A DNA stretch of 45,277 nucleotides from JBFWWP01 sp050246115 (GTDB lineage: Bacteria; Planctomycetota; UBA8108; UBA1146; JAJFFE01), in contig JBFWWP010000039.1 of the NCBI GenBank assembly GCA_050246115.1, positions 1 through 45,277 of the forward strand, in the 5' to 3' direction. Positions 25,476 to 33,087 of the stretch are shown one piece after another. The first letter of the stretch is position 1. Every line of letters begins with the position of its first letter. The notes under the pieces are model-generated. The model worked only from the letters and a program-made list of their open reading frames with translations, was not told the origin of the DNA and did not search any database. Both the position numbers and the translations under genes were made by a program.

Positions 25476-25794
25476 CGGCCCCGCCCAGATGGTAGGCCTG
25501 TCAGCGCGAGGAGAGTGCCGTTGGGCAAGGGGATGGAGGTTGCCGGCTTCCCGGGAGAGCCAAGGAAGGGGGGCACCATACCGGGAATCCGTGCGGGATC
25601 GGCCTGCCACATGCCGTCTTGTATCGGCTCGAAGCCCTACTCGTCTGCATGGGCACCAAGCCCGCCGGGCAGGCAGCGACGCACAATGCCACGTCGGAGA
25701 GTCCCTCGGGCGGCGACCCCGAGGGGGAGTTTGACAGGGAGTGGCGGCGCAGACTTTCTCGGAACTCCCGCGTCACGGATCTCTACCAGGGGCG
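25476..25794. other. Intergenic region between two leftward operons
   Basis: 319 bases separate the metal transporter operon (ending at 25795) from the kinase operon (starting at 25475). No gene is visible. It contains the hairpin listed at 25703-25725, and the kinase promoter should lie in its left half. Confidence 0.5.
25703..25725 (-). terminator. Hairpin downstream of the metal transporter operon
   Basis: CCCTCGGG (25703-25710) pairs perfectly with CCCGAGGG (25718-25725) across a seven-base loop. It lies about 70 bases past the permease stop codon. No T-run follows it. Confidence 0.4.
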
Positions 25795-26658
25795 TTACGA
25801 GCGGCGGTGAGTGCGAAGTTGCCGGTAACCCCATGTGACCGCGACCACGAGGCACAAGAGCGCGACAGTCGCTTGTCCGGGGGGAAGATCCAGTCGGTGC
25901 GCGACGATGCAGGCGATGACCGCGCTCGCAAGCGCCACGATCGGAGAGACGACCACCATGGAGCGGATCTCTCGGCAGAGGTGTTTGGCCGCGAGCGGCG
26001 GCAGCACGAGACATCCGAACGTGTAGGCCAGTCCCGCTGCGTGCAGCGACAGTCCAATCGTCAGTCCGAGCCAGACACACAACGAGATGGAGGCGCCGCG
26101 GACTCGTAGGCCGACAGCCGCAGCCATTTCCGGGTCTGTGGCGAGCAGGATCAAGGGGCCGACGCCGCGGCTCATCACGACCAAGGTCGCGACGAGCAGG
26201 GTGACAATGCAGGCGAGTTCTACAGGAGTCGCTCCGAGGATGCTGCTCGCGGTCAGCTGGTTCACCTCTTCGAGACCATGAGGGTGATGGGAGAGCAGGA
26301 GGACCGCACCGCTACTGCCGAGCAGGAAGATCCACCCGGTCATCGCTTCTCGACTGTCGGAACCGGAGCCACCCGGGCGCGCTGCGACGAGTGCAGCCAC
26401 GACGGCGAAAGCGCCTCCCACGAAGGCATGGGCGGTTTCGTGACTTTCCCACCCGGCCCCGCCGAGGAACCCCAGGGATCCCAAGAAAAGCGATGTCGCC
26501 ACACCGAGGAGCGAGGCTTGTGAAACCGCGGCACCCAGGAAGATCTGATTGCGGGCAACGACCCACACCCCGGCGAGGGACAGGAGTACCGCCAGAGACC
26601 AGGCGGTGAGGTAGGTGTTGTGGAACAAGTCCCACGATGACAAGAAGTCCGAGATCAC
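25795..26658 (-). CDS. znuB: Metal ABC transporter permease (ZnuB/MntB family)
   Basis: A 287-residue integral membrane protein of the ABC-3 family, which imports Zn or Mn. It is hydrophobic throughout with about eight or nine predicted membrane spans. Family features include VWVVARNQIFLGAAVSQASLLG in the N-terminal third and the later GLAYTFGCLVLPPLAAKHL. A GTG start at 26658 overlaps the ATPase stop as GTGA. It is the last gene of the locus, after ATPase and binding protein. The metal is inferred to be zinc from context; manganese cannot be excluded. Confidence 0.9.
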   Translation of the reverse strand: MISDFLSSWDLFHNTYLTAWSLAVLLSLAGVWVVARNQIFLGAAVSQASLLGVATSLFLGSLGFLGGAGWESHETAHAFVGGAFAVVAALVAARPGGSGSDSREAMTGWIFLLGSSGAVLLLSHHPHGLEEVNQLTASSILGATPVELACIVTLLVATLVVMSRGVGPLILLATDPEMAAAVGLRVRGASISLCVWLGLTIGLSLHAAGLAYTFGCLVLPPLAAKHLCREIRSMVVVSPIVALASAVIACIVAHRLDLPPGQATVALLCLVVAVTWGYRQLRTHRRS

Positions 26659-27428
26659 GCGTCACCCGAGCTTCCGGGCCGTGCGGGCACGCAGCAGTTG
26701 GCCACCAAGCTGCCGGGGACGCGGTACGCGCGCGCCAAGTTCGCCTCGGTCAGGACCGATTCTGGGGCACCGCTCGTGACCTCGCCGTTGGCCACCAGTG
26801 CGACGTGGCTGGCGTAGCCTTTGACGAGGCCGAGATCATGAGTGACGAAGACGATCGTGAGCTGCGTTTGGCGATTGCGCTCCGCCAACAGCTCGAGCCA
26901 GCGGTGCTGCGCGGCGAGGTCGAGCCCGTTGGTCGGTTCGTCGAGCAGCAACGTGTTCGGGTTCCGGACTAGAGCGCGAGCCAGCAGGAGGCGTTGACGT
27001 TGCCCGAGCGACAACGACCAGTAGTCGCTGTGGAGATGCGGCAGCATGTCGACCTGGGCCAGGGAATCCAGCAGCCTCGGCTCGCGCTCGGCGCGCGCAA
27101 CGCGATTGGCAATCAACCCCAACGAGACGAACTCGCGGACGGTGGTGGGGAGGTTCGGGCTGAGTTCGCAGCGCTGGGGCACGAAACCGATTCGGGTCCG
27201 TGGTTCGGCACGATCGATCCGACCCGCTACCGGTCGAGTCGTGCCGAGAAGGGCGCGCAGCAGGGTCGACTTGCCCTCGCCGTTGGGGCCGACGAGGAAC
27301 CAGAAGTGTCCGCGCCCGATCTCGAGGTTTACGTCGGTGAGGACTCGCCGTCGGCCGTAGCCGACGGCGAGTCCGCGGGCGCGGACGATGGGAACGAGCG
27401 GGTCGGTGAAGTGGAGCAAATCGTTCAA
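26655..27428 (-). CDS. znuC: Metal ABC transporter ATP-binding protein (ZnuC/MntA family)
   Basis: The start is assigned to the TTG at 27428, which overlaps the upstream stop codon as TTGA and has GGAA upstream. This gives 257 residues. The longer open frame to 27731 is a shadow of the binding-protein gene. Walker A is GPNGEGKST (residues 47-55), the Q-loop is FVPQRCEL, the signature is LSLGQRQR (a Leu where LSGGQ has Gly), Walker B is LLLDEPTNGLD, and the H-loop is VFVTHDLG. The ABC subunit powers import through the permease. The last residues contain a Cys pair (VANCCVPA) that could bind metal, but this is speculative. Confidence 0.93.
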   Translation of the reverse strand: MNDLLHFTDPLVPIVRARGLAVGYGRRRVLTDVNLEIGRGHFWFLVGPNGEGKSTLLRALLGTTRPVAGRIDRAEPRTRIGFVPQRCELSPNLPTTVREFVSLGLIANRVARAEREPRLLDSLAQVDMLPHLHSDYWSLSLGQRQRLLLARALVRNPNTLLLDEPTNGLDLAAQHRWLELLAERNRQTQLTIVFVTHDLGLVKGYASHVALVANGEVTSGAPESVLTEANLARAYRVPGSLVANCCVPARPGSSGDA

Positions 27429-28504
27429 GGTGCTTCCGCCAGCGCCGTGCAAACGGCCGCTACGTTGTGCTCGATCATGTCGAGATACTGGGAGGCGTCC
27501 GAGGCGGCACCGACTTGGTGCACCATGAGCGCGATCTTCGCGCCGGAGGACTCCGCGACCACGCGAGCATGGCGCGGGTTGAAGTACGGCGCCGCGAGGA
27601 TGACCTTCACTTGCCGCTCCTTCATGGTGCGCACCAACTGCTCGAGATGCCGAGTCGTGGGCGCGATTCCGGGCTTGGGCTCCAGGTAGCCAAGGACCGA
27701 GATCCCGAAGCGCGCACCGAAGTACGACCACAGATCATGGTCGGCGACCACCCCTGTGCCGCGGAACCGGGCCACACGTTGGAGCCAGCCGCCGAGCCGA
27801 CCCAGCTCATCGCGCGAGCGCAAGAACTCCTCGAGCTTGCCCCGGTCGGCCAGCTGACCGAGCTTCTCGATGGGATAGCGATCGGCGATCTCCCGCCCGA
27901 CGAGCGCGACGGCCAGGCGCGTGCGGAAGGCCGTGAACCGTTCTTGGAACTGAGCGGCGTGACTCGGCTTCAGGGCCGTGAGGCGCTGACGGAGGAGGTC
28001 CGCAACGGCGAGCCCGTTGAGCGGGTCGAGCAAGTAGTGCGGACTCCCCAGAGCATGGACGTCGCCGAGCGAACGATCGACGGGGGTCGCGGGGACGCCG
28101 CGGGGCACGATGGCGGTGGAGGCATCGACGTAGCCCGTTCCGCCCGGCGCGACCCGTGGGTTACGGGCACTGGTCCAAAGAGCGGGTGCCCACCCTTGCT
28201 CGAGGTCGAGCCCGATCAAGACGAACAAGTCGGCCTCGTGGAGGGCCTTCACCATACTCGGACGAGCCTCCAAGTAGTGTGGATCCTCCGGGCCACGAGT
28301 AAAGACGGTCACGGTGACATCCGACCCACCGATCTCGGTGAGCAAAGCCCCCAGATCGGGAGTCGTGGCACAGGCCGCGATGGGCAGGTCCTGGCTAGCG
28401 GCGCCCGTCAACGAGATCAGCGTTGCCAGGGCCACGGACAAACAGGGCAGCAGCCGCATCTTCGACGCCTGGCGCTGCGGGCTGGTAAGTCTTCGAGGAA
28501 TCAT
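27425..28504 (-). CDS. znuA: Metal ABC transporter substrate-binding protein (ZnuA-like)
   Basis: A 359-residue exported protein. The signal is at LLPCLSVALATLISLTGAAS, and the ATG at residue 16 could also serve as start. It shows the cluster A-I metal-binding pattern: PEDPHYLEARPS (His76), SPHYLLDPLNG and VADHDLWSYFG supply three His ligands. The usual fourth ligand, an Asp in an LDPLG-type loop after GAK, is missing. The equivalent loop here reads ALMVHQVG. The acidic/His-rich loop common in zinc-specific ZnuA is also absent. It starts 14 bases after the porin gene and overlaps the ATPase by 4 bases. It captures metal in the periplasm for the ABC importer. Confidence 0.88.
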   Translation of the reverse strand: MIPRRLTSPQRQASKMRLLPCLSVALATLISLTGAASQDLPIAACATTPDLGALLTEIGGSDVTVTVFTRGPEDPHYLEARPSMVKALHEADLFVLIGLDLEQGWAPALWTSARNPRVAPGGTGYVDASTAIVPRGVPATPVDRSLGDVHALGSPHYLLDPLNGLAVADLLRQRLTALKPSHAAQFQERFTAFRTRLAVALVGREIADRYPIEKLGQLADRGKLEEFLRSRDELGRLGGWLQRVARFRGTGVVADHDLWSYFGARFGISVLGYLEPKPGIAPTTRHLEQLVRTMKERQVKVILAAPYFNPRHARVVAESSGAKIALMVHQVGAASDASQYLDMIEHNVAAVCTALAEAP

Positions 28505-28518
28505 GTTTCGATTCGATC

Positions 28519-30183
28519 CTACTGCCGATGGGCAGGGTGAGAGCCGAAGAGGAACTCCATGCTGAGCCAGACCGAATGCGCGGTGTTGTCGGTGAGGTGC
28601 TGCGTGTCGTCGTAGTTGTACTGAAGCCGCACGCGTGAGAACTCCGTCGGCATCCAGGAGATCAACGGCGAGATCCGTTGGCGATCATCGCGCCATGGGT
28701 CGGTGCTTCGTCCGGCGAAGCTCGAAGCTGCGGTAGCGTACTCGTAGCGCACTCCGCAGGTCCAGCCGCGGCGGAATCCGTAGAGGAGTTGGGCATAGAC
28801 TCCCCAGTCCTCGAGGGTGTCGCGCGGGTAGAACGTGTCGTCCGCAGGGTCGACTTCGTCGTCCCCGAGATCGAGCGCTGCGTCCGCACGGTAGTCACGG
28901 CCGACGAGTTCGGCTTGGGCCTCGACGAACGGATAACCACGCTCGTTCGCTGCCGGGACCCAACGGGCCAAGACGTCGATTCCCCAAACGATGCTTCTGC
29001 CGTCCGTGCCCGTGGAGTTGGGGCCGAAGACGACCGACCCACCCAGCTGGGCCGAGGTACTTGGCGAAAGGTCGAACCCGTTCACCCAACGGGCGAGATA
29101 CACGAGGTCCGCTGCGGTCCTCACTTCGCGGTCCACGAACGGGCGCCCATCGAGCGGCCGTTCTTCTGCGAGCTCGTCGCTCGACAGGAAGCTCGCCATG
29201 GTCTCGCCGTTGGCATTCTGCACACCGACGTGGAACTCCGAGTAGAAGGGCAGCGGAGTGAGCCAGCCGACTCGGACTCCCGGGCCCCGCATGCCATCCG
29301 GCCCGAACACTCGCGAGTGGATCACCGGCTGGTCGACGAAGTCCCACTGGTGCGGGTGACGAGGATTGATGCGACCGAACTCGGTGAAGAACTGGCCGAA
29401 CTCGATCTCCAGTCCGCCGGGCAAGGCCTGGGTTGTTGCGAAGGCCTCTTCGAGTTCGAACGTGCTCTCGCCACTGATCGGGTCGAGGAAGTAGATCAGG
29501 TGCAGCTCCGACGTCAGGTAGGGGTCCACCGCGGCGGCGAACGAGAGCTCGACGTTCTGCACCGTGAACCCACGCTTTCGCGGGTCGTGGCCGCCCCCCT
29601 GCAGATTCTGCAGCGACTCGTCGCGCTCGGAGGAGGCGCCGGCCGCGATCAACACATCGGCCGAGATGTCGATGAGACGAAACGAGATCGGGCGGGGCGC
29701 GGGTCGCGGAGCGTTCGCGCCGGTCCCCGCGGCGTTGGCGCTGCCGGTCGGTTCGCTTTCGGCCAGCGCGCGATCGAGTGCGGCCTCGGCCCCGTTCGGC
29801 GGGGCTTTCGCGGCGCTGGGTGTCGGCACGGCCCGACGGTACCCGTCCAGCTCCCACTCGAGCTGCGTGATTCGTTTACGCGATTGCTCGTCCTTCAACT
29901 CGAGATCTTGGACTCGCTGCTCGAGGCGTACCTCCGGGGGTTGTGGCTCGGGCGGCGGCGCAGCCACGGCCGGGCCTCCCCAGAGCCCTGCGAGCGCAGT
30001 GAGCCGCAGGCAGAGGCGGGCGGCGGTGGGCCGCCCCGTCGCCCGCGCAAGCGGCCCGGGCGTGACGGGTCCATCGGCGCGCCTTCGCGCCGAGTCGTTC
30101 GAGGAGGGACTCGCGAGAGAAAAGCCCGCCCCGCGGATGCCGGGCTCGGGCTGCGGCTGCTGCCGCTCGTGGTTTGGCGACAT
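28519..30183 (-). CDS. Outer-membrane beta-barrel porin linked to metal uptake
   Basis: The start is set at the ATG at 30183 (AGAG upstream), giving 554 residues. A signal-like stretch at about 45-75 (LCLRLTALAGLWGGPAVAA) is followed by a short coiled coil (about 80-115, LEQRVQDLELKDEQSRKRITQLEWELDGY) and an Ala/Pro linker. The rest is a beta-barrel of alternating aromatic and polar strands, including LTSELHLIYFLDPISGE, EFGQFFTEFGRINPRHPHQWDF and a C-terminal strand VWLSMEFLFGSH. N-terminal coiled coils tether some porins to the cell wall. Position directly upstream of the metal-binding protein suggests passage of metal or metal complexes across the outer membrane. The promoter region carries an inverted repeat (30237-30256). 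Confidence 0.82.
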   Translation of the reverse strand: MSPNHERQQPQPEPGIRGAGFSLASPSSNDSARRRADGPVTPGPLARATGRPTAARLCLRLTALAGLWGGPAVAAPPPEPQPPEVRLEQRVQDLELKDEQSRKRITQLEWELDGYRRAVPTPSAAKAPPNGAEAALDRALAESEPTGSANAAGTGANAPRPAPRPISFRLIDISADVLIAAGASSERDESLQNLQGGGHDPRKRGFTVQNVELSFAAAVDPYLTSELHLIYFLDPISGESTFELEEAFATTQALPGGLEIEFGQFFTEFGRINPRHPHQWDFVDQPVIHSRVFGPDGMRGPGVRVGWLTPLPFYSEFHVGVQNANGETMASFLSSDELAEERPLDGRPFVDREVRTAADLVYLARWVNGFDLSPSTSAQLGGSVVFGPNSTGTDGRSIVWGIDVLARWVPAANERGYPFVEAQAELVGRDYRADAALDLGDDEVDPADDTFYPRDTLEDWGVYAQLLYGFRRGWTCGVRYEYATAASSFAGRSTDPWRDDRQRISPLISWMPTEFSRVRLQYNYDDTQHLTDNTAHSVWLSMEFLFGSHPAHRQ

Positions 30184-30236
30184 GGTTGCTCTCTGGTTTC
30201 TGGTGCGCGGCGAGTTCGTTCCCTCGACGCGAAACT

Positions 30237-30256
30237 GCAACGAAGCCTCGCGTTGC
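30237..30256. promoter_or_regulatory. Candidate operator dyad upstream of the porin gene
   Basis: GCAACG (30237-30242) and CGTTGC (30251-30256) form a perfect 6-base inverted repeat with an 8-base gap, 54-74 bases before the porin start. The position suits a repressor such as a Fur/Zur-family regulator. The same arms also occur in a hairpin at 33064-33081, so chance is possible. Confidence 0.25.
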
Positions 30257-30586
30257 CTGCTTGGCTCGTCCGAGTGAGGTAGGCACACCTCTGCCTCGAG
30301 GGCGGAGATCGCCTTGAATCGACACCATCCGACGCGTTTCGTGGAGTGGCCTGAGTTGCGAGACGGCGCCCCGTTGCGCAGTGCCACCCTGACGGGGGGC
30401 ACCCACCGAGGCCGCTTCCTATCGCTCGTCGCCGACCGCAGGCGCGGACGCGAGACCCAACGGAGCGCCGCGCTACGGCCAGTTCGTTGTGGTTGATCGG
30501 CGTCGGGTACGCACTGGGTCGAGGCTCACACCTCGAGCCCGGATGAAACCGCAACTACCCCCGAGTCGAACCGCTCGGATGCGACG

Positions 30587-30602
30587 AGCCCTGGCCAGGG
30601 CT
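30587..30602. terminator. Perfect 16-base palindrome after the Cys/His-rich gene
   Basis: AGCCCTGGCCAGGGCT is self-complementary and lies about 45 bases past the stop codon at 30647. No T-run follows it. It could be a weak terminator or a protein-binding site. Confidence 0.3.
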
Positions 30603-30646
30603 TCGCGCCGAGGAGTTTCGGGGGCGGGGTTCAGGGATGATCCGGG

Positions 30647-31153
30647 CTAGCAAAAGCCGGGAGGGGATTGCTTCGGAGCGAGTCGATAGAGCCGGATCTT
30701 CGAGGCCAGTCGAAGAGCCGGGCCGGCGGCGGGTTCTTCGACGCGGGTCGGGTTCGGCGCGGCGACGACGAACTCGACGACTCCGTCGGGATCGCGGCTC
30801 GTCGCGAGCAGCGGACAGTGGGTGTGCTGCGCATTGGTGGCTGGTTCGCCCGAGCTGAGTTGGAAAGCACGGCTCGGTTCGGGATCACGGCCCGAGTCGA
30901 CGGCGCCGGGCCACTCGTGAGCGCAGCACTCGGTGGTCGTCTTCTCCGCTGGCTTGCCGGCCGCACGGTGAAGGTCACTGGACGGGCGCGAAGGCGCGTG
31001 GTGGGTCCACTCGCCGTGTTCGCCGCAGATCTCGTGCGAAACGAGAACGTGGTGAAGTGCCGGCAAGAGCTGCGCCGACGCGAAACACAGGGCGAGCAAC
31101 AGGGCTGGCCAACCGCGCTGGTTGTTCGGATTGGCGGAGCCCGGCCGCATCAT
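30647..31153 (-). CDS. Small exported Cys/His-rich protein, first gene of the metal locus
   Basis: A 168-residue protein with a signal peptide (GWPALLLALCFASAQLLPAL). The mature part is rich in potential metal ligands: HHVLVSHEICGEHGEWTHH early, then ECCAHEW, then HTHCP. The C-terminal 50 residues are basic and lack ligands. I do not recognise a named family. Cys/His clusters in an exported protein heading a metal-uptake gene set suggest a metal chaperone or sensor, which is inference. The ATGATG start has only a weak ribosome binding site. The 14-bp repeat array lies 66 bases upstream, and a sigma70-like promoter lies beyond it. Confidence 0.75.
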   Translation of the reverse strand: MMRPGSANPNNQRGWPALLLALCFASAQLLPALHHVLVSHEICGEHGEWTHHAPSRPSSDLHRAAGKPAEKTTTECCAHEWPGAVDSGRDPEPSRAFQLSSGEPATNAQHTHCPLLATSRDPDGVVEFVVAAPNPTRVEEPAAGPALRLASKIRLYRLAPKQSPPGFC

Positions 31154-31218
31154 GCTGCTTACTCTCTTGTTCCATCACTCTTGGGTGCGGAGCGGCGCCG
31201 TCCACTGCGCGAGCCAAT

Positions 31219-31316
31219 GCTGGTCGATCGGTGCTGGTCGATCGGTGCTGGTCGATCGGTGCTGGTCGATCGGTGCTGGTCGATCGGTGCTGGTCGATCG
31301 GTGCTGATCGATCGGG
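31219..31316. repeat. 14-bp tandem repeat array, seven copies
   Basis: Six perfect copies of GCTGGTCGATCGGT run from 31219 to 31302, and a seventh with two changes (GCTGATCGATCGGG) is at 31303-31316. Each unit contains the palindrome CGATCG. The array lies between the predicted leftward transcription start (about 31330) and the start codon at 31153, so it should be transcribed as leader RNA. Confidence 0.95.
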
Positions 31317-31337
31317 ACGGCCCATCCCTACGCCTCG

Positions 31338-31365
31338 AAAATAGGGCTTTCGGCGCGGCCGTCAA
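31338..31365 (-). promoter_or_regulatory. Sigma70-like promoter for the metal locus
   Basis: Reading leftward, TTGACG (31365-31360) is followed after 16 bases by TATTTT (31343-31338). Both boxes are close to consensus and stand out in this GC-rich region. Transcription would begin near 31330 and give a leader of about 175 bases that includes the tandem array. Confidence 0.5.
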
Positions 31366-31760
31366 GATGATCGTTGGCGGACTCGCCCGTGCGTTTCCGC
31401 CAACTTCACGGTCCGAGGGCTTGGCCGGGGCAGTCCGAAACGCGCGTTTCGGGCTCCGTCCGCACGCTCCGCCACGCTGTGACCCAGCGCTGTGACGCAG
31501 CGCATTGAGCCGGTCACGGTCGTTGGCCGGGGCGGCGGAGAGTCGCATGGGCAGCCCCGCTCGTGTTGGTGAGCCTGGTCCCAGCGCCCTTCCCTCGCGC
31601 CGGGTTCTGGGGTGCGCAGGCGAACGGGGGAAGTGCAGGAGTGGGGTTACGAGGTCGTTACGAACGGAGAGCCCTTTTCCCTGCAAAATGAGAGTGCTTG
31701 GCCCAGCTCACCCTTCTCCCGCTCGGAGCAGGCGACCGGGTCCGAGACGAGGAGGTCCCG

Positions 31761-32483
31761 TTGCGAACCCTGTTGAGCTCGATCTTTTGGACGGCGGTGG
31801 CGTTCTCGGCGGTGGCGGTTCTCGGGAACTCTTTGGGCTACCTTCTCCCGGGAGGGAGTTCTCTGTTTCTACAGGAGCGGCCGAACTTGTTCGCGGACCC
31901 GGTTTGGCGGGCCGCCCTGTCGTTCCACGTTGGCGGTGCGTTGGTGTGTCTGTTCACGGGGATGCCTCTGATGCTCGCGAGCTTCCTACGGTGGTCGCCA
32001 CGGGCCCACCGCACCTTGGGGCGAGTGTACGTGATCGCGGTGTGTGCGGTCGCCGGGCCGGCGGGATTGTACCTGTCCCTGTTTTCGAAGGGCGGTGTTG
32101 CTGGCGCCGCGGGCTTCATTGCGATCGGTTCGTCGTGGATCGTCACCACATGGGTCGGCTGGTCGCGGGTTCGAGCGGGCGCGCTCGCGAGTCACATCCG
32201 GTGGATGGGGCGCTCGTACGCGTTGGCCCTGTCAGCCATCACGTTTCGATGGCTCCAGGTCGGCTTGTACTTCATCGGTGTACCGGACGACCGCAGCTAC
32301 GTCGCTTCCCTGTGGTTGAGTTTCGCCGGCAGCTGGGTGATTGCGTCGAAGTCGGTCGGCTGGCTGCCGAGTCCCGTTCTGCTTGTCCGGTTCACGACAT
32401 CTCAGAGCTCCAAAAACGGTGTCGACAAGTCATCAGGGAGTGACGCAGCCCCGACGGCGTTCTCGATGGAAGGATTTCGATGA
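31761..32483 (+). CDS. DUF2306-like multi-span membrane protein
   Basis: The start is a TTG at 31761 preceded by GAGGAGG at five bases, a strong site that decides against the longer frame from 31698. It gives 240 residues with about six membrane segments, such as SIFWTAVAFSAVAVLGNSLGYLL, FHVGGALVCLFTGMPLML and WLSFAGSWVIASKSVGWL. The HVGGAL, RAHRTLGRVYV and HIRWMGRSYALALSAITFRW patterns fit the DUF2306 group, a poorly characterised membrane family with conserved His and Arg residues in or near the membrane. The C-terminal 40 residues are polar. Its stop overlaps the next gene's start as ATGA, so the two are coupled. Confidence 0.75.
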   Translation: MRTLLSSIFWTAVAFSAVAVLGNSLGYLLPGGSSLFLQERPNLFADPVWRAALSFHVGGALVCLFTGMPLMLASFLRWSPRAHRTLGRVYVIAVCAVAGPAGLYLSLFSKGGVAGAAGFIAIGSSWIVTTWVGWSRVRAGALASHIRWMGRSYALALSAITFRWLQVGLYFIGVPDDRSYVASLWLSFAGSWVIASKSVGWLPSPVLLVRFTTSQSSKNGVDKSSGSDAAPTAFSMEGFR

Positions 32484-33061
32484 AGGACATGATCTGGACG
32501 GTGGTCACGTGCGCGCTTGGATTCGTGCTGTTGGTTCGGGAGTTCGAGCATAGCGGACAGGTCGTTGCCCCGGATGGCGGCGCGGTCGGCGTCGTCGGCA
32601 GCCCCGCGAGCCTCGATCCGGGTTCGCCGGCTCGCGGCCCAGACGAACACGCGTTGGGTGACGCCGCAGCCCAAGATCTGCACCGCGGCGGGACGCCCCC
32701 CGGTGCGACCACGTCGTCATCGGGGTATCGAGAGCTACCGTCGGATGTGTTGCTGCTACTGGAGCAGCAGTTGCTTGCCCCGGTTCGATCCAGCGGACGC
32801 CCGGCTCAATGGCTATCGCGTGCCGCACCCCGACTGTCGGAACCACCCGTTCGCGACATCACTTTCGACTACGATGCCGCCGCGAGTGACGCGCGACGCT
32901 TCGTCGGGGGAGTGACGGTCAACCTACGGCGAGGCCATGAAGTGATCATCCGCAAGGGACAGTGGCAGGTCGATCTGCCGTCGCGCCACCTTTGGATCAT
33001 CGATGGTGGGTTGACTCAGCCAATCGAGGTCTGGCTCGGGTCACTGGAGCCGCCCGCATGA
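32480..33061 (+). CDS. Membrane-anchored protein of unknown function coupled to the DUF2306-like gene
   Basis: A 193-residue protein. One N-terminal hydrophobic helix (MIWTVVTCALGFVLLV) is followed by a Gly/Pro/Ala-rich linker of about 60 residues and a compact C-terminal domain with alternating strands (GVTVNLRRGHEVIIRKGQW). No family recognised. The ATG overlaps the previous stop by four bases, so it probably works with the DUF2306-like protein. Its stop is followed by a hairpin (33064-33081). Confidence 0.7.
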   Translation: MKDMIWTVVTCALGFVLLVREFEHSGQVVAPDGGAVGVVGSPASLDPGSPARGPDEHALGDAAAQDLHRGGTPPGATTSSSGYRELPSDVLLLLEQQLLAPVRSSGRPAQWLSRAAPRLSEPPVRDITFDYDAAASDARRFVGGVTVNLRRGHEVIIRKGQWQVDLPSRHLWIIDGGLTQPIEVWLGSLEPPA

Positions 33062-33063
33062 GC

Positions 33064-33081
33064 GCAACGTAGGCGCGTTGC
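33064..33081. terminator. Hairpin between convergent genes
   Basis: GCAACG (33064-33069), loop TAGGCG, CGTTGC (33076-33081). It sits in the 26-base gap between the unknown anchored protein and the leftward exoribonuclease and could serve both directions. Confidence 0.4.
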
Positions 33082-33087
33082 TTGCAA

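Larger units (their letters stand above)
30184..30646. other. 463-bp intergenic region inside the metal locus
   Basis: This lies between the Cys/His-rich gene and the porin, both leftward. No gene is visible. It contains a perfect 16-base palindrome (30587-30602), a bulged hairpin (30516-30540, TCGAGG against CCTCGA with flanking GGG/CCC) and a dyad close to the porin start. It may terminate the first gene and hold a separate porin promoter. Confidence 0.5.
31154..31760. other. 600-bp divergent intergenic region with promoter and repeat array
   Basis: This contains the leftward promoter (31338-31365) and the 14-bp tandem array (31219-31316). It also has a 13-base direct repeat, CGCTGTGAC(C/G)CAG, twice at 31475-31500. 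The right part should hold a promoter for the DUF2306-like gene, but I see no clear boxes. Long open frames here are shadows. Confidence 0.5.

Noticed and set aside
28678..30282. Long rightward open frame (534 codons) over the porin
   Set aside because: Antisense shadow; the leftward frame fits a signal peptide, coiled coil and barrel.
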